A stretch of DNA of 5,067 bases. Origin: Acidobacteriota bacterium. Lineage in GTDB: Bacteria; Acidobacteriota; Aminicenantia; UBA2199. A program made the translations under genes and the position numbers. The stretch is taken from the NCBI GenBank assembly GCA_028749105.1, contig JAQUQF010000150.1, positions 1 to 5,067 of the forward strand. Direction: 5' to 3'. Shown here one piece after another: positions 1-5,067 of the stretch; position 1 is the first letter of the stretch; each line of letters begins with the position of its first letter. A model generated the notes under the pieces. The model had not been told where the DNA came from. It did no database searches and saw only the letters and a list, made by a program, of their open reading frames with translations.

Positions 1-36
1 AACGGAACAATTTTGTGCTACATACTTGGATGGGTT

Positions 37-43
37 AAGGAGG
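37..43 (+). promoter_or_regulatory. Shine-Dalgarno of the cupin gene
   Basis: AAGGAGG lies four bases before the GTG at 48 and is close to a full anti-SD match. It supports the GTG as the true start of the cupin gene. The 36 bases before it are AT-richer than the rest of the window, so a promoter may lie there or just outside, but no complete -35/-10 pair can be seen. Confidence 0.85.
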
Positions 44-47
44 TACC

Positions 48-389
48 GTGATCGTCAAAAACTATGCCGACGTCGCCGCCGAGAATGTGACCATGGCCGG
101 TGCCAAGAACACGACCATCCGCTGGCTGCTGGGCAAGGACTCCCCTGCCCCCAACTTTTACTTGCGCCTGTTCGAGGTCCAGCCCGGCGGGCATTCCCCT
201 TACCACGCCCACGCTTCGGAACACGAGATATTCGTCCTGGAAGGCCGGGGCCGGATCAACGCCAAGGGGAAGGAGCATCCCCTCGCAGCCGGCTCCTTCG
301 CCCTGGTGGAGCCCAACGAGGAGCACCAGTTCGAGAACACCGGCGAGTCGGTGCTGAGATTCCTCTGCCTGGTGCCGATCGAGAAATAA
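48..389 (+). CDS. Small single-domain cupin protein
   Basis: A 113-residue protein of the cupin superfamily (cupin_2-like beta barrel), probably cytoplasmic because no signal peptide or membrane segment is visible. Cupin motif 1 is present, with Gly47, His53, His55, Glu60 and Gly66 in the standard G-x5-H-x-H-x4-E-x5-G spacing. Motif 2 follows, with Gly82, Pro89, His93 and Asn97. The three histidines and Glu60 form the usual metal-binding set, so a divalent metal is likely bound. Small cupins of this kind include dioxygenases, isomerases and sugar- or ligand-binding proteins, and the sequence does not tell which; no substrate is assigned. The GTG start is chosen from the strong Shine-Dalgarno just upstream. 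The gene ends 14 bases before the stop of the convergent DUF4342 gene and shows no functional link to the ileS operon. Confidence 0.9.
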   Translation: MIVKNYADVAAENVTMAGAKNTTIRWLLGKDSPAPNFYLRLFEVQPGGHSPYHAHASEHEIFVLEGRGRINAKGKEHPLAAGSFALVEPNEEHQFENTGESVLRFLCLVPIEK

Positions 390-408
390 GCGCTCGGCCC
401 GCTTTATT
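385..408. terminator. Possible weak hairpin between convergent genes
   Basis: AATAAGCG (385-392) can pair with CGCTTTATT (400-408) if one T is bulged, leaving a seven-base loop. It covers both stop codons of the convergent cupin and DUF4342 genes, so it could act as a bidirectional stop. Only three of the pairs are G-C and there is no following T-run beyond the stem itself, so it is a weak candidate. Confidence 0.3.
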
Positions 409-661
409 CCATCTTTTCGACGACGATGGTCATGCTGGCGGCCAGGGCGGCGATGGCGCCGACCGCAGCCAGCACCGGCAGGAAGGCCGCGCCCACCACG
501 CCCAGCGTCAGGGGGATCTCGATCAGGACCTTCCCCTCTTCGTTCTTCAGAATGATGCGCCGGATATTCCCCTCGTGGATAAGATCCTTGACCTTGTCGA
601 CAACCTTGCCGCCGTCCAGCTTGAACTCCTCGTGCCGTCCCTTGTTTTTTTCGTCTGCCAT
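404..661 (-). CDS. DUF4342 domain-containing protein
   Basis: An 85-residue protein that matches my memory of the DUF4342 family, whose function is unknown. A charged N-terminus (residues 1-12) leads into the family core: EEFKLDG, then VVDKVKDLIHEGN (20-32), then RRIILKNEEGK (34-44), then IEIPLT (47-52). A glycine- and alanine-rich hydrophobic stretch follows at about 53-75, long enough for one membrane pass, and the protein ends in TIVVEKME. A membrane-associated protein with the basic/acidic part in the cytoplasm is plausible but inferred. The start at 661 is preferred over an in-frame ATG at 682 because a near-perfect AAAGGAGG (667-674) lies between them, five bases from the 661 ATG. The gene is divergent from ileS and convergent with the cupin gene, so it is probably a single-gene transcript. 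Confidence 0.85.
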   Translation of the reverse strand: MADEKNKGRHEEFKLDGGKVVDKVKDLIHEGNIRRIILKNEEGKVLIEIPLTLGVVGAAFLPVLAAVGAIAALAASMTIVVEKME

Positions 662-666
662 GCGAT

Positions 667-674
667 CCTCCTTT
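667..674 (-). promoter_or_regulatory. Shine-Dalgarno of the DUF4342 gene
   Basis: Read on the minus strand this is AAAGGAGG, five bases before the ATG at 661. It decides the start: the in-frame ATG at 682 lies upstream of it and would place this site inside the coding region. Confidence 0.85.
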
Positions 675-704
675 CCCGTCATGCTCTATACGTAACTCTG
701 CCGG

Positions 705-734
705 GTCCCGTTCACGGTCATGGCCGGGCGGGAC
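705..734. repeat. Short inverted repeat upstream of the ileS promoter
   Basis: GTCCCG (705-710) and CGGGAC (729-734) are perfect inverted copies separated by 18 bases. They sit in the divergent gap about eight bases upstream of the -35 box of the ileS promoter. An operator or a chance GC-rich pairing is possible; there is no T-run, so it does not look like a terminator. Confidence 0.3.
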
Positions 735-742
735 GGATTCGG

Positions 743-771
743 TTGACTTGTCGGGCGAAATGAGCGACAAT
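743..771 (+). promoter_or_regulatory. Predicted sigma-70-type promoter of the ileS operon
   Basis: TTGACT (743-748, five of six matches to TTGACA) is followed after exactly 17 bases by GACAAT (766-771, four of six matches to TATAAT). Local sequence around the -10 is AT-rich within an otherwise GC-rich region. Transcription would begin near 778, giving a leader of about 40 bases before the ileS ATG at 817. This position also excludes the upstream in-frame TTG (748) and ATG (760) as starts on this transcript. Confidence 0.65.
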
Positions 772-785
772 AATCATTCAAGCCA

Positions 786-801
786 AACCCGAACCCGAAC
801 C
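786..801 (+). repeat. Hexamer tandem repeat in the ileS leader
   Basis: AACCCG occurs twice in tandem (786-791, 792-797) followed by a partial third copy AACC (798-801). It falls in the predicted untranslated leader of ileS just before the ribosome binding site. No function can be assigned. Confidence 0.5.
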
Positions 802-804
802 ATA

Positions 805-810
805 GCGGAG
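805..810 (+). promoter_or_regulatory. Shine-Dalgarno of ileS
   Basis: GCGGAG ends six bases before the ATG at 817, separated by a run of A. This supports 817 over the upstream in-frame alternatives at 748 and 760, neither of which has a recognisable ribosome binding site. Confidence 0.75.
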
Positions 811-816
811 AAAAAA

Positions 817-3573
817 ATGGAGTGGAAAGATACGCTCAGCCTGCCGCGCACCGAATTTCCCATGAAGGCCCAGCTCAGCCAAAAGGAGCCCGAGATCCTG
901 AAGAAGTGGGCAGAGGCCGGCATCTACGAACGGATCCTGGAAAGCCGCGCCGGCTGCGAGCCCTACATCCTGCACGACGGCCCGCCGTATGCCAACGGCA
1001 ACATCCACCTGGGGACGGCCATGAACAAGATCCTCAAGGACTTCGTCATCAAGAGCCGGACCATGGAGGGATTCTGCAGCCCCTACGTCCCCGGATGGGA
1101 CTGCCACGGTCTGCCCATCGAGCACAAGGTGGACCAGAAGCTGGGCGCGCGCAAGAAAGGGATGAGCCAGCTCGCTGTCCGCGAGGAGTGCCGGCAGTAC
1201 GCCGAGAAGTTCCTCGACCAGCAGCGCGCCGACTTCAAGCGCCTGGGCGTCTTCGGCGACTGGGAAAAGCCGTATACCACCCTGGACCCCGACTACGAGG
1301 CCACGGTCATCCGCTTCTTCAGCTCCTTTGTCAAGAGCGGCAATGTCTACCGCAAGAAGCGTCCGGTCTACTGGTGCCTATCCTGCCGCACCGCCCTGGC
1401 CGAGGCCGAGGTCGAGTACCATGACCACACGTCGCCTTCGATCACGGTGAAATTCCCGCTGCGCGAACTGCCGCCATTCCTGAAGGAGTATGCCGGCCGG
1501 CCCGTCTCGGTGCTGATCTGGACCACCACTCCCTGGACCATTCCGGCCAACCTGGCCATCGCCGTCCACGCCGACTTTGACTATGCCCTGTTCGAGATGC
1601 AGGGCGCGCACTACATCGCCGCTTCCGCCCTGCTGCCGGCCATCGCCGCACTCAACAATGACTCCTTCACCAAACTGAAAGAGTTCAAGGGGAAAGAGCT
1701 GGCCGGGCTCAAGGCCCGCCACCCGCTCTTTGACCGCGATTCGCTGCTGATCAACACCGACTACGTCCTCCTCGATCAGGGGACCGGCTGCGTGCATACC
1801 GCGCCGGGTCACGGTGAGGACGACTACCGCGCCGGTGTGGCGCACGGCCTCGACATCTACTCGCCCGTCGGTCCCGACGGCCGCTTCGATGAGACCGCCG
1901 GCCCCTACGCCGGCCTGCCGGTGTTCCAGGCCAACGAGCGCATCGTCGCCGACATGCGGGAGAACGGCAGCCTGCTGCACTCCGGCTCCATCAGCCACTC
2001 CTATCCCCACTGCTGGCGCTGCAAGAAGCCGGTCATCTACCGCGCCACGGCGCAGTGGTTCATCGCTATGGACGAGGCCAGGCTGCGCGCCCGGGCGCTG
2101 GAGGCTATCACGCAAGCGAGCTGGCTGCCGGCCTGGGGCGAGGAGCGCATCTCCAGCATGATCGCCAACCGCCCCGACTGGTGCATCTCGCGCCAGCGCG
2201 ACTGGGGGGTGCCCCTGCCCGCATTTTTTTGCAAGGAATGCGGGGAGGCGCTCCTCGACATTGCCGCGATCGCCAACGTGGAAAAGGCCTTCGCCGCCGA
2301 GGGCTCGAACTCCTGGTACCGCAGGGAGGCGTCCGACTTCGTCCCCGCCGGGACGGCCTGCTCCGCCTGCGGCGGCCGCGCATTCGAGAAAGGGCATGAT
2401 ATCCTCGACGTCTGGTTCGAATCGGGCTCTTCGCACGGCATCCTGCAGCAGCGCCCCGGCCACCGCTGGCCAGCCGACATGTACCTCGAGGGCGGCGACC
2501 AGTACCGCGGCTGGTTCCACTCCTCGCTGCTGGTGGGCGTCAGCACCCTGGGCGCCTCACCCTACCGCGCCGTCATCACCCACGGCTGGGTCCTCGATGC
2601 CGAAGGCAAGACCATGCACAAGTCGCTGGGCAACGCCATCGAGCCCCAGGACATCATCAAGGACCGCGGCGCCGAGATCCTGCGCCTGTGGTCGGCCATG
2701 GTCAACTACCAGGAGGACGTGCGACTGGGCGCGGAAATGCTGCAGCGCCTCAGCGAAAGCTACCGCAAGATCCGCAACACCTGGCGCTTCATGCTCGGCG
2801 TCCTCGCCGACTTTGAACCCGAGCGCGACGCCGTCCCCGCCGTCGCCATGGACGAGGCCGACCGCTTCATCCTGCAGCGCCTGCAGGAGGTAAAGGCCCG
2901 GGTGCTCCAGGCCTACAAGGACTTCGAGTACCATGCCGTCTTTCACGCCCTCTTCAATTTTTTCACCAACGACCTGAGCTCCTTCTACCTGAACTTCCAG
3001 AAGGACAACCTGTATTGCAACCGCCCCGACGACCCTCGCCGCCGTGCCAGCCAGCAGGCCATTTTCACCCTGCTGCGCGAGACGCTGCTGCTCATGGCCC
3101 CGGTCCTCTCCTTCACCTGCGAGGAGGCCTGGGGCTTTATGCCCGCCTTCCCCGGCAAGGTGCCCTTCATCCACCTGGCGCACTTTCCCCGGGTCGATGA
3201 ACGCTTGAGCCGCGGCGTCGACGCAGAGCGCTGGGTAAAGATCATGGCCGTCCGCGACCGCGTGCTGAAGGAGATCGAGACGGCGCGCGCCTCCAAGCTG
3301 ATCGGCGATTCCCTGGAGGCCGATGTCGAGTTCGTCGCCGCCCCTGCGGACGAGAATTTCATGCGCGAAAACGGCGAGTTGTTCAAGGCCATCCTGGTCA
3401 TCGCCGGCCTGGATGTGCGGGCGGGAAAGGAAGAGAAGATCACGGTGCGCAGGGCAGCGGGGCGCAAGTGCCCGCGCTGCTGGAACCGGGTCGCCGGCGC
3501 CCCCGTCTCGCAAGCGCATCCCGAGCTGTGCCCGCGCTGCGCCGCCGCCGTCTCGTCCGTGGTCAAGGAGTAG
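817..3573 (+). CDS. ileS: Isoleucyl-tRNA synthetase (type 1, zinc-containing)
   Basis: A 918-residue cytoplasmic class I aminoacyl-tRNA synthetase that charges tRNA-Ile using ATP, close to the E. coli length of about 938. The N-terminus MEWKDTLSLPRTEFPMKA is typical of bacterial IleS. The Rossmann fold has HDGPPYANGN (53-62) with the HIGH-equivalent HLGT at 64-67. The CP1 editing domain, which hydrolyses Val-tRNA, has WTTTPWT (235-241) and GTGCVHTAPGHGEDDY (322-337), including Asp336, the counterpart of the essential editing Asp342 of E. coli. WCISRQRDWG (455-464) and DVWFESG (531-537) follow, then the KMSKS-equivalent TMHKS at 599-603. An anticodon-binding helical domain starts near 679. The C-terminus has a zinc site with Cys885, Cys888, Cys905 and Cys908. 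The ATG at 817 fits the Shine-Dalgarno, the predicted promoter and family N-termini. It is the first gene of the ileS-lspA-lgt-pseudouridine synthase operon. The frame is intact and editing looks functional. Confidence 0.98.
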   Translation: MEWKDTLSLPRTEFPMKAQLSQKEPEILKKWAEAGIYERILESRAGCEPYILHDGPPYANGNIHLGTAMNKILKDFVIKSRTMEGFCSPYVPGWDCHGLPIEHKVDQKLGARKKGMSQLAVREECRQYAEKFLDQQRADFKRLGVFGDWEKPYTTLDPDYEATVIRFFSSFVKSGNVYRKKRPVYWCLSCRTALAEAEVEYHDHTSPSITVKFPLRELPPFLKEYAGRPVSVLIWTTTPWTIPANLAIAVHADFDYALFEMQGAHYIAASALLPAIAALNNDSFTKLKEFKGKELAGLKARHPLFDRDSLLINTDYVLLDQGTGCVHTAPGHGEDDYRAGVAHGLDIYSPVGPDGRFDETAGPYAGLPVFQANERIVADMRENGSLLHSGSISHSYPHCWRCKKPVIYRATAQWFIAMDEARLRARALEAITQASWLPAWGEERISSMIANRPDWCISRQRDWGVPLPAFFCKECGEALLDIAAIANVEKAFAAEGSNSWYRREASDFVPAGTACSACGGRAFEKGHDILDVWFESGSSHGILQQRPGHRWPADMYLEGGDQYRGWFHSSLLVGVSTLGASPYRAVITHGWVLDAEGKTMHKSLGNAIEPQDIIKDRGAEILRLWSAMVNYQEDVRLGAEMLQRLSESYRKIRNTWRFMLGVLADFEPERDAVPAVAMDEADRFILQRLQEVKARVLQAYKDFEYHAVFHALFNFFTNDLSSFYLNFQKDNLYCNRPDDPRRRASQQAIFTLLRETLLLMAPVLSFTCEEAWGFMPAFPGKVPFIHLAHFPRVDERLSRGVDAERWVKIMAVRDRVLKEIETARASKLIGDSLEADVEFVAAPADENFMRENGELFKAILVIAGLDVRAGKEEKITVRRAAGRKCPRCWNRVAGAPVSQAHPELCPRCAAAVSSVVKE
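3565..3570 (+). promoter_or_regulatory. Shine-Dalgarno of lspA inside the ileS end
   Basis: AAGGAG occupies the last two sense codons of ileS and lies seven bases before the GTG at 3578. It identifies that GTG as the lspA start and suggests that ribosomes finishing ileS can reinitiate at lspA. Confidence 0.85.
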
Positions 3574-3577
3574 CAGC

Positions 3578-4066
3578 GTGCACCTGAAGGACAAAAAGCC
3601 GTATTGGGTTCTCATCCTGGCCATCATCGTCGCCGACCAGCTTAGCAAATGGCTGGTCACCAGGCGCCTGCCCCTGGAACAGACAAGGGACGTCATCAAG
3701 GGGTTCTTCCGCCTCTGGCACGTGCGCAACTCTGGCGCGGTCTGGGGCTTTTTCAACGGCCACGACAACGGCCTGGTGCCCAAGGTCATCACGTTCCTGG
3801 CCATCGGCGCCCTGCTGGTCGTGCTCTTTTTCTTTTTGCGCGCCGGCAGGGGGGCGCGGCTGGAGCTCTTCTCCTACGCCTTCATCCTGGGCGGGGCGCT
3901 GGGCAACATCATCGATCGCCTGCGCCTGGGCTACGTTGTCGACTTTCTCGACGTCTTCGTCAAAACCTGGCACTGGCCGACCTTCAACATCGCCGACAGC
4001 TGCATCACCGTCGGCGTGCTGCTGCTGGCCTTGTCCATGTGGAGGGGATCATGCACCCCATCCTGA
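3578..4066 (+). CDS. lspA: Lipoprotein signal peptidase (signal peptidase II)
   Basis: A 162-residue integral membrane aspartyl protease of family A8 that cleaves the signal peptide from diacylglyceryl-modified prolipoproteins in the inner membrane. Length is typical. Four hydrophobic segments can be seen: about 9-27, 68-87, 97-113 and 139-155. Conserved blocks are Asp20-Gln21-x-x-Lys24 in the first segment, RNSGAVWGF (50-58), GGALGNIIDR (105-114), VVDF (120-123) and FNIADS (136-141). By comparison with known LspA structures the catalytic aspartates should be Asp122 and Asp140. The GTG start is set by AAGGAG seven bases upstream; it begins four bases after the ileS stop. The end overlaps lgt by 16 bases in another frame. 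The ileS-lspA neighbourhood is a common bacterial arrangement, and here the next gene, lgt, encodes the preceding step of the same pathway. Confidence 0.96.
   Translation: MHLKDKKPYWVLILAIIVADQLSKWLVTRRLPLEQTRDVIKGFFRLWHVRNSGAVWGFFNGHDNGLVPKVITFLAIGALLVVLFFFLRAGRGARLELFSYAFILGGALGNIIDRLRLGYVVDFLDVFVKTWHWPTFNIADSCITVGVLLLALSMWRGSCTPS
4041..4045 (+). promoter_or_regulatory. Shine-Dalgarno of lgt inside lspA
   Basis: GGAGG (continuing as GGAGGGG) lies five bases before the ATG at 4051 and within the last codons of lspA. It fixes the lgt start and favours translational coupling with lspA. Confidence 0.85.
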
Positions 4067-4869
4067 TCAAGCTGGGACCCCTGACCATCGCCAGCTATGG
4101 TTTCCTCTTCGCCCTTGGCGTGCTCCTGGGCGTGCTGCTCTGCTTTCGCCTGGCCAAGAAAGAGGGGCTCGACCTGGCCCTGTTCGCCGACTTCATCTTC
4201 TGGGTCATGATTCTCAGCCTGCTCGGGGCCAAGCTCTGGCTGCTGGTCACCAACCTCGGCTACTACCTGGAATTCCCCGGCGAGATCCTCCATCTATGGC
4301 GAGAGGGCGGCGCCTTCTACGGCGGACTGATCTTCGGCGCCGTGTTCAGCGCCTGGTTCATCCGCCGCCACCGCCTCAGCTACCGTCAGCTGGGCGACAT
4401 TGTCGCCCCGGCGCTGGCCCTTGGCCATTTTTTCGGCCGCCTGGGCTGCTTCGCCGCCGGCTGCTGCTGGGGCCGTGAGGCCGCCCACTGCGCGCTGTCC
4501 GTCACCTTCACCGACCTCAAGGCCAATTCGCTCACCGGCGTGCCGCTCTACCTCCCCATCTATCCCACGCAATTGATGGAAGCCGTCCTGAATCTGGGCA
4601 ACTTTATTTTCCTGATCGTCCTCTATAAAAAAAGAAAGTTCAAAGGCCAGGTCATCGCCATATACATGCTGAACTACTCCGTGATCCGCTTCTTTGTCGA
4701 ATTCTTCCGCGGCGACCCCGACCGCGGCTACATTTTCGGTGGCATGGAGCATCCGTTTGCCAGCCTGTCGGTACCGCAGCTGGTCTCGGTCATCGGCGTG
4801 ATCACCGCCCTGCTCCTGCTGCGGGGCTTCAAGAGGAAAGGTGAACGGGAAGATCACGCTCAAGGCTGA
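4051..4869 (+). CDS. lgt: Prolipoprotein diacylglyceryl transferase
   Basis: A 272-residue polytopic inner-membrane enzyme that transfers diacylglycerol from phosphatidylglycerol to the lipobox cysteine of prolipoproteins, the step before LspA. It starts with the usual MHPILIKLGPLTIASYG and a first membrane segment (about 14-34). The conserved block at 84-96 is REGGAFYGGLIFG, where E. coli has HGGLIG; Tyr90 stands at the position of E. coli His103. The Lgt signature is GRLGCFAAGCCWGRE (129-143): Arg130 matches the essential E. coli Arg143, while Cys133 replaces the Asn at E. coli position 146. YPTQLMEA (171-178) and VIRFFVEFFRGDP (211-223) are also typical, the latter carrying the conserved C-terminal arginine block. 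At least six hydrophobic segments are present and the tail is basic (RGFKRKGER). The start overlaps lspA by 16 bases and the end overlaps the next gene by 29. The replacements look like lineage variants rather than loss of function. Confidence 0.96.
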   Translation: MHPILIKLGPLTIASYGFLFALGVLLGVLLCFRLAKKEGLDLALFADFIFWVMILSLLGAKLWLLVTNLGYYLEFPGEILHLWREGGAFYGGLIFGAVFSAWFIRRHRLSYRQLGDIVAPALALGHFFGRLGCFAAGCCWGREAAHCALSVTFTDLKANSLTGVPLYLPIYPTQLMEAVLNLGNFIFLIVLYKKRKFKGQVIAIYMLNYSVIRFFVEFFRGDPDRGYIFGGMEHPFASLSVPQLVSVIGVITALLLLRGFKRKGEREDHAQG

Positions 4870-5067
4870 AGAGTACTGGGAGCGCATCGACCACTTCCTA
4901 ACCGCACTGCTCCAGTCCCAGTCGCGCAGCCGCGTCGAGAAGCTGATCAAGAACGGCCGGGTCGCGGTCAACGGCGCCGTCGAAACGAAAAAGAGCCGCG
5001 AGATCTCTCCCGGCGACCTCATCGTCGTGACTCCCGAGATCGAGGAGAAGGTCGCCTTCGTTCCCTC
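4841..5067 (+). CDS. RluA-family pseudouridine synthase, N-terminal part (cut by window end)
   Basis: The first 75 residues of an open frame that runs off the window. An S4 RNA-binding domain fills residues about 14-64: ERIDHFLTALL (14-24), SRSRVEKLIKNGRVAVNG (28-45) and a closing SPGDLIVV (56-63). This pattern, near the N-terminus and followed by an acidic, proline-containing linker (TPEIEEKVAFVP), fits the RluA/RluD family, which converts specific uridines in 23S rRNA to pseudouridine. The catalytic domain with its aspartate lies outside the window, so other S4 proteins are not fully excluded and no symbol is given. An in-frame stop at 4799-4801 and the lack of other start codons leave GTG 4841 as the only good start; AAGAGG at 4831-4836 is a moderate, closely spaced ribosome binding site. 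The gene overlaps lgt by 29 bases, and lspA-rluD-type neighbours are familiar in other bacteria. Confidence 0.82.
   Translation, partial: MNGKITLKAEEYWERIDHFLTALLQSQSRSRVEKLIKNGRVAVNGAVETKKSREISPGDLIVVTPEIEEKVAFVP

Noticed and set aside
685..690. Minus-strand -10 box (TATAGA) for the DUF4342 gene
   Set aside because: It is well placed relative to the ribosome binding site, but no acceptable -35 element is found; the nearest candidate matches only half the consensus at 19-base spacing.
748..816. Upstream TTG (748) or ATG (760) as the ileS start, adding 23 or 19 residues
   Set aside because: The extra residues do not resemble IleS N-termini, there is no ribosome binding site for either, and both overlap the predicted promoter.
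662..816. T-box or other riboswitch before ileS
   Set aside because: The leader is too short, about 40 bases from the predicted transcription start, and the conserved AGGGTGG-type T-box core and an attenuator hairpin are absent.
2224..2230. Run of seven T in ileS as a possible frameshift or slippage site
   Set aside because: The frame reads through it as Ala-Phe-Phe-Cys in a conserved part of IleS, and the full-length frame continues to the zinc site, so no shift is needed.
1378..2520. Long open frame (380 codons) on the minus strand inside ileS
   Set aside because: It is antisense to conserved IleS motifs, has low-complexity Gly/Ala/Arg/Val-rich translation and matches no family I recognise. 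Long antisense frames are expected where third codon positions are GC-rich.
2557..3804. Open frame (415 codons) on the minus strand across ileS and lspA
   Set aside because: It spans two well-supported genes on the other strand and has no recognisable domain or ribosome binding context, so it is a shadow of GC-biased codon use.
4294..5022. Minus-strand open frame opposite lgt and the pseudouridine synthase gene
   Set aside because: It covers two conserved plus-strand genes; its translation shows no family features.

Overview
This is a GC-rich window (roughly 60-65% by eye) from a bacterium. The layout is compact, with strong purine-rich ribosome binding sites, short or negative intergenic spacing, and no mobile element, RNA gene or CRISPR array. 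It carries both early lipoprotein-processing enzymes (Lgt and LspA) and a type-1 bacterial isoleucyl-tRNA synthetase with a C-terminal zinc site. The HLGT and TMHKS variants in IleS, the Cys-rich Lgt signature and the presence of a DUF4342 protein fit a diderm, high-GC lineage such as Acidobacteriota, Aminicenantota or the former Deltaproteobacteria. That placement is inference; no feature in the window fixes the phylum.

Left part (1-661): a small single-domain cupin on the plus strand (48-389) runs tail-to-tail into a DUF4342 protein on the minus strand (404-661). Only 14 bases separate the two stop codons, and an imperfect hairpin spans this junction. The 155-base gap at 662-816 is the only sizeable intergenic region. 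It is divergent and holds the DUF4342 ribosome binding site, a good sigma-70-like promoter (743-771) facing right, and a short leader with a hexamer repeat. I saw no T-box or other riboswitch there.

Right part (817-5067): a tightly packed plus-strand operon, ileS, lspA, lgt, then the start of an RluA-family pseudouridine synthase gene cut by the window end. The ileS-lspA gap is 4 bases, lspA and lgt overlap by 16 bases, and lgt and the pseudouridine synthase gene overlap by 29 bases, so translational coupling is likely throughout. Lgt attaches diacylglycerol to the lipobox cysteine of prolipoproteins and LspA then removes the signal peptide, so two consecutive steps of one membrane pathway share an overlap. 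They are co-transcribed with two translation-related genes, for tRNA charging and probably rRNA modification.

This looks like ordinary core-genome sequence. I found no convincing evidence for an undescribed system. The points worth a second look are motif variants in IleS and Lgt, the overlapping gene chain, and the uncharacterised DUF4342 gene.
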